Shown here: positions 1-5,522 of the stretch, one piece after another
How the letters are laid out: every line of letters starts with the position of its first letter
How positions within the stretch are numbered: position 1 is the first letter of the stretch
Assembly: GCA_002367335.1 (NCBI GenBank)
Contig: DFBI01000152.1
Coordinates: 1,117-8,396, forward strand
DNA: 7,280 nucleotides
Reading direction: 5' to 3'
DNA from: Syntrophaceae bacterium UBA3084
GTDB lineage: Bacteria; Desulfobacterota; Syntrophia; Syntrophales; UBA6807
The notes under the pieces: model-generated
Seen by the model: only the letters and a program-made list of their open reading frames with translations
Database searches by the model: none
Told to the model about the DNA's origin: nothing
Made by a program: the position numbers and the translations under genes

Positions 1-25
1 CTGAGCTCGTCTAAGCCTGAACTCA

Positions 26-46
26 CGCCGAAGACTCGCCGAAGAC
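26..46. repeat. 11-bp-period direct repeat downstream of rpoZ
   Basis: The 10-mer CGCCGAAGAC occurs at 26-35 and again at 37-46, separated by one base. It lies beyond the 3' end of rpoZ in a gene-free stretch (1-113) that also holds an 8-bp-period repeat at 79-102. No clear intrinsic terminator is visible in 1-113: the only hairpin next to the rpoZ stop is a 4-bp stem at 102-113 (CTAC/GTAG) with no U-run after it. Function unknown. Confidence 0.6.
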
Positions 47-78
47 CACAGGCGGTGCTGGTTGTTATCTTTTTACTC

Positions 79-102
79 TTTGTGCCTTTGTCCCTCTGTG
101 CC
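79..102. repeat. Three degenerate 8-bp tandem units
   Basis: Three consecutive octamers TTTGTGCC, TTTGTCCC and TCTGTGCC occupy 79-102, about 12 bases past the rpoZ stop codon. Units differ by one or two bases, as expected of an old, decaying short tandem array. No coding potential is apparent. Confidence 0.6.
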
Positions 103-113
103 TACCTGAGTAG

Positions 114-383
114 TTACGATTCTTTTTCACTGCCTGCAGATTCCAAAATACTCTTTACATACCTTTCATTTATATCCGGACGTCGGAGATACTCAGGATG
201 AGCGAATCTAACCTTCCCCTCCGCGATTTCTCTCAAAGCAGTTACTATTTCCCTGTTTTCCGTCCTGTTAGTAAGAGGCTTTGAGCCCTTGAGTAATTGT
301 TTCGTTCTCTGGACAGTCAGCACAACCAGGGCAAATCTGTTTTTTGCCATTGCTAAAGAGTCTTCTACTGTAACTCTTGCCAT
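114..383 (-). CDS. rpoZ: DNA-directed RNA polymerase omega subunit
   Basis: This 89-residue protein is the small omega subunit, which binds the beta-prime C-terminus, assists core RNA polymerase assembly and in many proteobacteria forms part of a ppGpp site. The family pattern is visible: an N-terminal MARVTVEDSL, an NRFALVVLTVQRTKQL helix near residues 15-30, a KPLTNRTENREIVTALREIAEGKV core near 36-58, and a charged tail. Length is normal for the short form. The ATG at 383-381 has a strong Shine-Dalgarno, GGAGGT at 394-399. It is the last visible gene of the minus-strand run and follows gmk, a common bacterial pairing. The gmk-rpoZ gap is unusually wide because of the repeat element at 413-598. 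No promoter of its own was convincing, so it probably depends on upstream transcription passing through that element. Confidence 0.93.
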   Translation of the reverse strand: MARVTVEDSLAMAKNRFALVVLTVQRTKQLLKGSKPLTNRTENREIVTALREIAEGKVRFAHPEYLRRPDINERYVKSILESAGSEKES

Positions 384-393
384 TTGTTATTTT

Positions 394-399
394 ACCTCC
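394..399 (-). promoter_or_regulatory. Strong Shine-Dalgarno of rpoZ
   Basis: The minus strand reads GGAGGT here, 10 nt before the rpoZ ATG. In the inferred pre-insertion arrangement these bases were also codons for the last residues of gmk (...PEVK then stop), a typical translational packing of adjacent operon genes. Confidence 0.8.
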
Positions 400-406
400 G
401 GTATAT

Positions 407-412
407 TAAATA
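407..412. repeat. Left target-site duplication, TAAATA
   Basis: TAAATA directly abuts the left terminal inverted repeat, which begins at 413. The same hexamer directly abuts the right terminus at 599-604. It is AT-rich and only 6 bp, so chance alone is possible, but its exact placement at both ends and the gmk frame restored by deleting one copy with the element favour a true duplication. Confidence 0.75.
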
Positions 413-474
413 GTTTCCATCCAGAAATGGCCCTTTTCCGCAATCTCTACGTCAATCTGCGGGACTGTTTGTGC

Positions 475-493
475 GGCGTACATTAAGTACGCC
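475..493. other. Perfect apical hairpin of the repeat element
   Basis: GGCGTAC (475-481), loop ATTAA, then GTACGCC (487-493) form a perfect 7-bp stem. Its midpoint, 484, coincides with the midpoint of the inner palindromic segment 413-554 (483.5), which marks it as the apex of one large imperfect stem rather than an isolated hairpin. Confidence 0.75.
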
Positions 494-554
494 TCCGCGC
501 AATTCCTTGATTTCCTTGACCTTGCGAAAAATTGCTCATTTCTGAACATGAAAC

Positions 555-1211
555 TTATTCGTGTCCATTTTTTGAGAAATTCATTTCTGAATGGACACTA
601 AATAGATTATTTATTTTATTTTTCGATCTTTCTCTCTTGCTTTTTTCCGCGATATATATAGCTTCCATAACACTGGCAGCTGCTGCTATGCTATCATTAA
701 AAATTACATAATCATACCATTTATTTTCATTTATCTCTTCTATCGCTTTTTTGAGGCGAACCTTTATCATATCTTTTTTTTCCGATCCTCGCCCTTTTAA
801 CCTCTCTTTTAAAATAGCAATAGACGGGGGAAGAATGAAAACAAATACACCCTCAGGATAATTTTTCTTTAAGTTTTTGGCTCCCAGTGGATCAATATCG
901 AGGAGAATATCAAGGGTTTTGTCTACAAAATTTTTAATCTCTTTTTTCAATGTTCCATAAAGATAACCATAATTTTCAGCCCATTCAATAAATTCTCCCT
1001 TCGCTATGCGGTTTCTGAATTCATCTTCTGAGATAAAATAGTAATCCTTACCATTTTGTTCCCCCTCACGGGGAGAGCGGGTAGTACACGACACAGAAAA
1101 ACGAAGATGCGGCAATATTTTCAAAACTTCCTTACATATAGTGGTCTTCCCTGCGCCGGAAGGAGCTGATACGACCAGCAATAATCCCTTTTCCAATTGA
1201 ATTTTGTTCAT
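555..1211 (-). CDS. gmk: Guanylate kinase with an element-derived C-terminal tail
   Basis: Cytosolic enzyme converting GMP and ATP to GDP and ADP. The 218-residue product shows the P-loop APSGAGKT at 16-23, the GMP-binding segment SCTTRSPREGEQNGKDYYF around 41-59, the WAENYGYLYGT motif near 77-87, and the LDID block at 104-107. The usual QG after this block is LG here (L109, codon CTG, one base from CAG). FILPPS follows at 125-130 and YDYVIFND near 167-174. The ATG at 1211 is preferred over an in-frame TTG at 1223, because GGGTGG lies 4 nt ahead of the ATG and the protein then starts at the usual distance from the P-loop. It sits 33 nt after yicC. The last 14 codons, from S205, are read from the repeat element at 413-598. 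Without the element the frame would instead continue with six codons (NIPEVK) and stop 3 nt before rpoZ, giving about 210 residues, the normal family length. The catalytic body is intact, so activity is expected. Confidence 0.95.
   Translation of the reverse strand: MNKIQLEKGLLLVVSAPSGAGKTTICKEVLKILPHLRFSVSCTTRSPREGEQNGKDYYFISEDEFRNRIAKGEFIEWAENYGYLYGTLKKEIKNFVDKTLDILLDIDPLGAKNLKKNYPEGVFVFILPPSIAILKERLKGRGSEKKDMIKVRLKKAIEEINENKWYDYVIFNDSIAAAASVMEAIYIAEKSKRERSKNKINNLFSVHSEMNFSKNGHE
561..598. other. 38-nt hairpin across the gmk 3' end
   Basis: GTGTCCATT (561-569) pairs perfectly with AATGGACAC (590-598). An inner stem AGAAA (575-579) with TTTCT (584-588) closes a 4-nt TTCA loop, with an asymmetric internal loop between the two stems. 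It lies inside the last codons of gmk, ending just before the stop. In the minus-strand transcript it is not followed by a U-run, so it is not a canonical intrinsic terminator; an RNA-processing or 3'-end stabilising role is possible but only inferred. Confidence 0.7.
599..604. repeat. Right target-site duplication, TAAATA
   Basis: TAAATA directly follows the right terminal inverted repeat, which ends at 598, and matches 407-412. It falls within the gmk reading frame: the codons for L203, F204 and the first base of S205 run through it. Confidence 0.75.
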
Positions 1212-1244
1212 AATTCCACCCAACTCGAAACTTTAAACCGTTAT

Positions 1245-2129
1245 TCATTCCACATTCTGTACCTGTTCTCTTATTTTTGCGAGTTCACTTTTTATTTCTA
1301 TTACATTGCGGGACATGTTCACATCACTGCTCTTGGAACCCGCTGTGTTTACTTCTCTGAGCATTTCCTGAAGTAAAAAATCCATTTTCCTGCCGATGGG
1401 GTCACCACTTTCCAACATTTCTTCAAACTGACTCAGGTGACTCTCAAAACGAACTATTTCCTCCGTCACATCGCTTTTTTCTGCCATTATAGCAACTTCC
1501 TGACTTAGCCTTGATTCATCGACTTCTAACGAATCCGTTAACTCACGTACCCGCTTTGAAAGCCTTTCCTGATATTCTACAACGACTTGAGGTACCCGTA
1601 ACTTCAAAGCATTGAGATAATCTCTGATCATATTTAATCGCAACACGAAATCCTTGAGTAAAAGTTCTCCTTCCTTCTCACGCATTTTTATCAGGGAATC
1701 GATTGAATTGACCAGTATTTTTTGTAAGTGTTTCCATATTTCGTCAAGGTTTACATCACATTCCGAATAGTAAAAGACATCCCTAAGACGGGCAATCATA
1801 CTTAACGTTATTTCATCTTTGAGATCAAATTCTTGTCTGACTTGATTTAGTAAAGAATAATAATGTTGAATCAACGGGAGATTCACTTCCAACTTTACCC
1901 CCGCTTCTTTATTTAAATCAGATTCCACCCGGATGTATACCTCTATTCTTCCCCTGAAAAGCCTTTGACATATCACTTTTTTGATCTCCGTTTCCAGCGA
2001 AGCAAGCATACTCGGAAGACGAACGATAACCTCCACACCGCGATGATTAACGGATTTTACTTCAACGATATAATTCTTACCATCAAGAACAGATGTTGCT
2101 CTACCGTAGCCGGTCATACTTTTTATCAT
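1245..2129 (-). CDS. yicC: YicC family protein (YicC-like endoribonuclease)
   Basis: The protein is 294 residues, the normal YicC length. It has the signature start MIKSMTGYGRA, EVKSVNHRG near 23-31, RLPSMLASLE near 37-46, a REKEG segment near 150-154, and the very conserved C-terminal DUF1732 region: AEKSDVTEEIVRFESHL near 216-232, then GRKMDFLLQEMLREVNTAGS near 246-265 and a basic IREQVQN end. The middle is rich in heptad-like charged helices. Members of this family have been reported to act on RNA, including involvement in small-RNA turnover in E. coli; a nuclease role here is by homology only. The ATG is preceded by a strong purine tract, AGAGGAGAGGAA at 2136-2147. It lies 27 nt after the DUF4416 gene and 33 nt before gmk. 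The yicC-gmk-rpoZ order is common in diverse bacteria and suggests co-transcription. Confidence 0.93.
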   Translation of the reverse strand: MIKSMTGYGRATSVLDGKNYIVEVKSVNHRGVEVIVRLPSMLASLETEIKKVICQRLFRGRIEVYIRVESDLNKEAGVKLEVNLPLIQHYYSLLNQVRQEFDLKDEITLSMIARLRDVFYYSECDVNLDEIWKHLQKILVNSIDSLIKMREKEGELLLKDFVLRLNMIRDYLNALKLRVPQVVVEYQERLSKRVRELTDSLEVDESRLSQEVAIMAEKSDVTEEIVRFESHLSQFEEMLESGDPIGRKMDFLLQEMLREVNTAGSKSSDVNMSRNVIEIKSELAKIREQVQNVE

Positions 2130-2156
2130 CTACAATTCCTCTCCTCTGTGGATTCT

Positions 2157-2738
2157 TTATTTGTAACTGCTCAGGTTATTAGCCTGACTACGTGAATAGT
2201 TACACTGTTTTTTTGACTGCCTCAACTGTATGAGATATTTTCTTCTGATTATATTTAGTATTCCCATGATTATCTCACTTGAGTAATCCGGATAGGTCCA
2301 ATCAAGTGACTGAAAGTTATTATTTGTATAAATGAGAGTTAAATCGGCATATATGCCATCCCTCAGATAGGGACGATGTGCATAAGCCTTCCCTGTTGCA
2401 AGGATTAAGTGTGCCGGGGATAGATAACCCGGGTCTATGTTTACACGCCTTTTTTCTCCCTCCGACAATCTTTCTTCAATTTTGTTTGTATATTGTTTTA
2501 TGTCGGGGAGCATTTCGGGATTGACTAAGGGTTCAAAGGAAATGAATCTCCTGAAGAGAGATGTCCCCATTTCCTTCTCATAATAACTGGTATAATCAAA
2601 GAGCATGAATTTACTTATATAGTCAATATTTCCAAATTTATTTGACAGCTCTTTAATTATTATATTTAACAGGTCCTTATTGTTGGAAAAAATACTTGAT
2701 ATCAATTTTACCGGTCCCGGATATTTCGGCTGGCTCAT
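2157..2738 (-). CDS. DUF4416 family protein, function unknown
   Basis: A 193-residue soluble protein with no signal peptide or membrane segment. It matches the DUF4416 pattern as I know it: an N-terminal MSQPKYPGPVKLISSIFS, FDYTSYYEKEMG at 47-58, RRVNIDPGYLSPAHLILATG near 97-116, KAYAHRPYLRDGIYADLTLIY near 117-137, and WTYPDY at 147-152. The conserved Tyr, Asp and Arg residues could form a binding or catalytic site, but no reaction is established. The start is set by the ATGA overlap with the rfaE1 stop (2735-2738). The same frame stays open upstream to 2858, but that extension (rich in Gly, Arg, Ser, Cys) is the antisense-like reading of rfaE1 codons in another frame and is not credible. The C-terminal 25 residues are polar and low in complexity. 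Tight coupling to rfaE1 suggests coordinated expression, not necessarily an LPS role. Confidence 0.88.
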   Translation of the reverse strand: MSQPKYPGPVKLISSIFSNNKDLLNIIIKELSNKFGNIDYISKFMLFDYTSYYEKEMGTSLFRRFISFEPLVNPEMLPDIKQYTNKIEERLSEGEKRRVNIDPGYLSPAHLILATGKAYAHRPYLRDGIYADLTLIYTNNNFQSLDWTYPDYSSEIIMGILNIIRRKYLIQLRQSKKQCNYSRSQANNLSSYK

Positions 2739-3718
2739 AATGTGCTTCTCAATTCGTCCTGCGTGACTGTGGCAGTTCCTACCTTTCCTACGACAATTCC
2801 TGCTGCATGATTGGCCAGGGCGGCGGCTTCCCTGAATTGAGCTCCCGCTGCCGAACAAAGGGCAAATACACCTATTACAGTATCACCGGCGCCGGTCACG
2901 TCAAAAACTTCCTTAGCAACCGTGGGAATATTTGTAATATCTCCGTTTCTTTCAAAAAGGGTCATCCCCTCCTCGCCTCTGGTTATCAGAACCGCCTTGA
3001 AATCATATTTTTCAAGGAGTGTCCTGCCTCCCTTTAATATGTCATCCTCGCAGGTTAATTCCATTCCAAGGGCGCGTCCCGCTTCATGATGATTAGGTGT
3101 AACTATGTCGCATCCACTATAAAAGGAGAAATCGCTTTGTTTCGGATCAACGCACAAAACTATGTCTGTATTTGATATCGTATCTCTAATCCCGTCAATG
3201 AGTTTTTTCGTTACCATCCCCTTATTGTAATCGGAAACAACAACGGCCCCCAGTTCATCTTTAACAGATTTAATATACTCCAGCATCGTTTGAACATTAT
3301 AAGGATCAACAGAATCTTTATTTTCCCTGTCGAATCTCACCACCTGCTGGCGTTGCGCTATAACCCTCGTTTTTACAATAGTGGGGCGATCCTGTTCAAC
3401 AATAACGCCTTTCGTGCCAATACCCATTTTTCTGAATTGGTGTATCAACCACCTTCCCATATTATCAGATCCGATAATACCTGTAACTGCAACTTTTCCA
3501 CCTATGGTATATATATTTTTAAGCACATTTGCACAGCCGCCGAACAACAGTGTTTCCGAGGTAACCTCAACAACAGGCACAGGGGCTTCCGGAGATATAC
3601 GCGAAACTTTCCCCCAGATAAACTGATCTACCATTATGTCACCGACTACAAGAACCTTTGAACTTGAAAAATTATTAATAATTCCCAGAGCTCTTTTTTT
3701 GGTTATAATTCTTTTCAT
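2735..3718 (-). CDS. rfaE1: D-glycero-beta-D-manno-heptose-7-phosphate kinase (stand-alone)
   Basis: PfkB/ribokinase-fold kinase that phosphorylates heptose 7-phosphate at O1 on the way to ADP-heptose for the LPS inner core. The 327-residue product shows GDIMVDQFIWG at 26-36, SPEAPVPVV near 42-50, GGCANV at 60-65 (GGAANV is commoner), KTRVIAQRQQVVRFD at 116-130, VDPK near 190-193, TPNHHE near 207-212, LITRGEEG near 244-251, and PfkB signature 2 DVTGAGDTVIG at 273-283 with the catalytic base D279. It ends after the kinase domain, so the adenylyltransferase partner (the C-terminal half of fused HldE) must be a separate gene outside the window. I chose the ATG at 3718 because MKRI is the natural start; the frame is open to 3796, but those 26 residues do not look like the family. 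First gene of the operon, with its stop overlapping the next start. Confidence 0.94.
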   Translation of the reverse strand: MKRIITKKRALGIINNFSSSKVLVVGDIMVDQFIWGKVSRISPEAPVPVVEVTSETLLFGGCANVLKNIYTIGGKVAVTGIIGSDNMGRWLIHQFRKMGIGTKGVIVEQDRPTIVKTRVIAQRQQVVRFDRENKDSVDPYNVQTMLEYIKSVKDELGAVVVSDYNKGMVTKKLIDGIRDTISNTDIVLCVDPKQSDFSFYSGCDIVTPNHHEAGRALGMELTCEDDILKGGRTLLEKYDFKAVLITRGEEGMTLFERNGDITNIPTVAKEVFDVTGAGDTVIGVFALCSAAGAQFREAAALANHAAGIVVGKVGTATVTQDELRSTL

Positions 3719-3848
3719 ATTACCCAGATAAATGATATAAGTAATGGAATAGCGAGAATCAATAATCCGACCCCACAGGTCCGGCGTTGAACACAAATCC
3801 TTTTATTTTATCATTCCTTGCAAATCAAGGCAGATTTCAAATGCCATA

Positions 3849-3877
3849 ATGCTATTATTACGGTCTTTTTTTGTCAA
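3849..3877 (-). promoter_or_regulatory. Predicted sigma-70 promoter of the rfaE1-DUF4416-yicC-gmk-rpoZ operon
   Basis: On the minus strand a perfect -35 TTGACA (3877-3872) is followed after 17 nt by TAGCAT (3854-3849), 4 of 6 to TATAAT. The predicted start of transcription is near 3842, giving a leader of about 125 nt. That leader can form a 5-bp stem CCTTG/CAAGG (3816-3830) and a bulged 6-bp stem at 3767-3784; neither resembles a riboswitch I recognise. Confidence 0.6.
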
Positions 3878-3906
3878 TTCTTTTCTTGAAAAACAGTAAA
3901 TCCTGC

Positions 3907-3935
3907 TTGACTAAAATCCAAAAAAAATATAGGTT
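3907..3935 (+). promoter_or_regulatory. Predicted sigma-70 promoter of lysS-lolC-lolD
   Basis: TTGACT at 3907-3912 is followed by TATAGG at 3928-3933 (15-nt spacer) or TAGGTT at 3930-3935 (17-nt spacer); both -10 boxes are imperfect. An alternative -10, TAAAAT (3912-3917), is a better hexamer but has only TTGAAA at 3886-3891 upstream, 20 nt away. Exact choice uncertain. The -35 boxes of the two divergent promoters are 29 bp apart. Confidence 0.4.
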
Positions 3936-3970
3936 AGCGGAATTTATTAAGAAAGTGGGGATTTGTCTTT

Positions 3971-5446
3971 ATGGAAGAAAATGAACTCCTGAAGAATAGA
4001 AGAGAGAAAATAGGTTCTCTTAAGGCTGAAGGAATAGACCTTTATCCCAATGATGTAACAGTAAACGCTACTACAGAAACGATACTGGACCGCTTTGGTC
4101 ATTTGGATAATGACGCCCTCGAAAAGATAGAAGAAAGATTTAGTCTGGCCGGAAGGCTCATGGCGGTGAGAAGTTTTGGCAAGGCAGCGTTTCTGAATAT
4201 ACAGGACCGAAAAGGAAAGATCCAGGCATATATTAAAAAAAATAAAATCGGTGAGAACCAGTTTTCTCTATTTAAAAGACTCGACATAGGAGATATCATT
4301 TTTGTTGCCGGCCGGGTTTTCAAGACAAAAACGGGAGAATTGACTGTTGAGACAGATGAAATTCGTCTCCTGGCAAAGGCATTAAGGCCACTCCCGGAAA
4401 AGTGGCACGGTCTTACTGATATTGAAACACGTTACCGGCAGAGACACCTTGACCTCATAGTCAATCCCGAGGTCAGAGAGCTGTTTCATAAAAGAAGCCG
4501 TATCATCCAGTTGACTCGTGATTTCATGCAGAAAAGGGATTTTCTCGAAGTGGAAACACCGATGATGCATCCTGTGGCAGGTGGGGCCATGGCCAAACCA
4601 TTCAAAACATATCATAATACGCTAGGAATGGATCTTTACCTGCGAATAGCTCCCGAGCTTTATTTGAAACGTCTTGTTGTGGGGGGATTGGAAAGGGTTT
4701 TCGAAATCAACAGAAACTTCAGAAACGAAGGGATTTCTACATTCCATAATCCTGAATTTACCATGATGGAATTCTACCTGGCCTACGCTACATATCAGGA
4801 TTTAATGGACATGACAGAAGAATTGTTCACCTGCATTTCACAGGATATATTTGATTCCCTCAAATTCCAGTATCAGGGAACGGAGATTGATCTGACTCTT
4901 CCCTGGCAAAGGCTATCCGTAAAAGAATCTATTATAAAATATTCCGACATAGATCCCGAATCCCTGGAAGACAGAAAGATAGCCATAGAATATGCAAAAA
5001 CCCTGGGATTAGATGTTGGAAAAAATGAATCGCTGGGAAAGGTGATCATGGCCATATTTGAAGAGCTGGTTGAAGACAAACTAATTCAACCGACGTTCAT
5101 AACAAGTTACCCTGTTGAGGTCTCACCACTCTCAAGAAAAAGTGTTAATGACGATCGCTTTACCGATCGTTTCGAACTCTATATTTATGGTAGAGAAATC
5201 GCCAATGCCTTCTCCGAACTCAATGATCCCGAGGATCAGCGAAAGAGATTTATCATGCAGCTCAAGGAAAGAGAAGCGGGGGATCAAGAGGCACATGAGA
5301 TGGATGAAAATTATATCCGTGCTCTGGAGTATGGCATGCCTCCGACTGCAGGAGAGGGGATTGGAATAGACAGACTGGTCATGCTCTTTACCAACTCCCC
5401 CTCAATCAGAGACGTCATCCTTTTCCCTCAAATGAGAAAAAAATAA
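3971..5446 (+). CDS. lysS: Lysyl-tRNA synthetase, class II
   Basis: Charges tRNA-Lys with lysine using ATP in the cytosol. The 491-residue protein has the family architecture: an N-terminal helix and OB-fold anticodon-binding domain (about 56-140, including GRLMAVRSFGKAAFLNIQD), then the class II catalytic core. Motif 1 lies around FLEVETPMMHPVAGGAMAKP (191-210). LYLRIAPELYLKRLVVGG is near 222-239. Motif 2, FRNEGISTFHNPEFTMMEFY, is at 250-269. Motif 3, GEGIGIDRLVMLFTN, is at 461-475 with the ATP-contacting R468, followed by SIRDVILFP near 478-486. The substrate-recognition stretch FELYIYGREIANAFSELNDP is near 401-420. Length is close to the usual 490-510. The start MEENELLKNRREKI is typical; a purine-rich AAGAAAGTGGGG lies about 10 nt ahead. 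It opens the plus-strand operon; no terminator separates it from the next gene, 76 nt away. Confidence 0.97.
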   Translation: MEENELLKNRREKIGSLKAEGIDLYPNDVTVNATTETILDRFGHLDNDALEKIEERFSLAGRLMAVRSFGKAAFLNIQDRKGKIQAYIKKNKIGENQFSLFKRLDIGDIIFVAGRVFKTKTGELTVETDEIRLLAKALRPLPEKWHGLTDIETRYRQRHLDLIVNPEVRELFHKRSRIIQLTRDFMQKRDFLEVETPMMHPVAGGAMAKPFKTYHNTLGMDLYLRIAPELYLKRLVVGGLERVFEINRNFRNEGISTFHNPEFTMMEFYLAYATYQDLMDMTEELFTCISQDIFDSLKFQYQGTEIDLTLPWQRLSVKESIIKYSDIDPESLEDRKIAIEYAKTLGLDVGKNESLGKVIMAIFEELVEDKLIQPTFITSYPVEVSPLSRKSVNDDRFTDRFELYIYGREIANAFSELNDPEDQRKRFIMQLKEREAGDQEAHEMDENYIRALEYGMPPTAGEGIGIDRLVMLFTNSPSIRDVILFPQMRKK

Positions 5447-5461
5447 AAAGAGATACAAAGA

Positions 5462-5518
5462 AATCGACAATCGGATGTCGGATAAAACTCAAAACTCGAA
5501 ACTCAAAACTCGAAACCC
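5462..5518. repeat. Two abutting 7-bp-period tandem arrays before lolC
   Basis: Three heptamers AATCGAC, AATCGGA, TGTCGGA (5462-5482) are followed, after one base, by five heptamers AAAACTC, AAAACTC, GAAACTC, AAAACTC, GAAACCC (5484-5518). The arrays fill most of the lysS-lolC gap. An in-frame ATG at 5475 lies inside the first array, so reading from it would translate repeat sequence. Similar in style to the heptanucleotide STRR sequences described in cyanobacteria, though unrelated in sequence as far as I can tell. Confidence 0.75.
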
Positions 5519-5522
5519 CATC

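Larger units (their letters stand above)
413..598. mobile_element. 186-bp MITE-like element inserted between gmk and rpoZ
   Basis: Ends are inverted repeats: GTTTCCATCCAGAAATGG (413-430) against the reverse complement of 581-598, 15 of 18 identical. TAAATA flanks both ends. The interior holds two further arms of the same family: 536-554, inverted, sharing the 11-mer TCATTTCTGAA with 581-591, and 561-580, direct. The four arms thus alternate in orientation. The segment 413-554 is a long imperfect palindrome whose apex is a perfect 7-bp hairpin at 475-493, and 561-598 folds as a separate hairpin. No transposase is encoded; the only open frame (549-406, minus) has no ribosome binding site. The size and palindromic layout resemble MITEs or ERIC-type intergenic repeats, but I cannot assign a named family. 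Insertion appears to have altered the gmk C-terminus. Transcribed in the minus direction, the element would give a large structured RNA between gmk and rpoZ. Confidence 0.8.

Noticed and set aside
102..113. Small hairpin right after rpoZ as a terminator
   Set aside because: Only a 4-bp stem with no U-tract; too weak.
289..486. Plus-strand open frame over the rpoZ start and element
   Set aside because: Antisense to rpoZ and the element, no ribosome binding site and no recognisable family; likely a shadow.
406..549. 47-codon minus-strand open frame between gmk and rpoZ
   Set aside because: It lies almost wholly within the repeat element, has no Shine-Dalgarno, and its stop codon is formed with the flanking TAAATA. 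Better explained as chance coding in the element, unless copies elsewhere conserve the frame.
561..598. Hairpin at the gmk 3' end as an intrinsic terminator
   Set aside because: No U-run follows in the minus-strand direction, and rpoZ downstream has no convincing promoter of its own. It is part of the element's inverted-repeat structure.
413..598. CRISPR-like array from the repeated arms
   Set aside because: Arms alternate in orientation and spacing is irregular; a CRISPR needs direct repeats with even spacers.
2739..2858. Upstream extension of the DUF4416 frame
   Set aside because: The extension overlaps rfaE1 codons in another frame, has an unnatural Gly/Arg/Ser/Cys composition and precedes the family's natural N-terminus.
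3719..3796. 26-residue N-terminal extension of rfaE1
   Set aside because: It is not like the family and is AT-rich leader sequence; the MKRI start at 3718 fits better.
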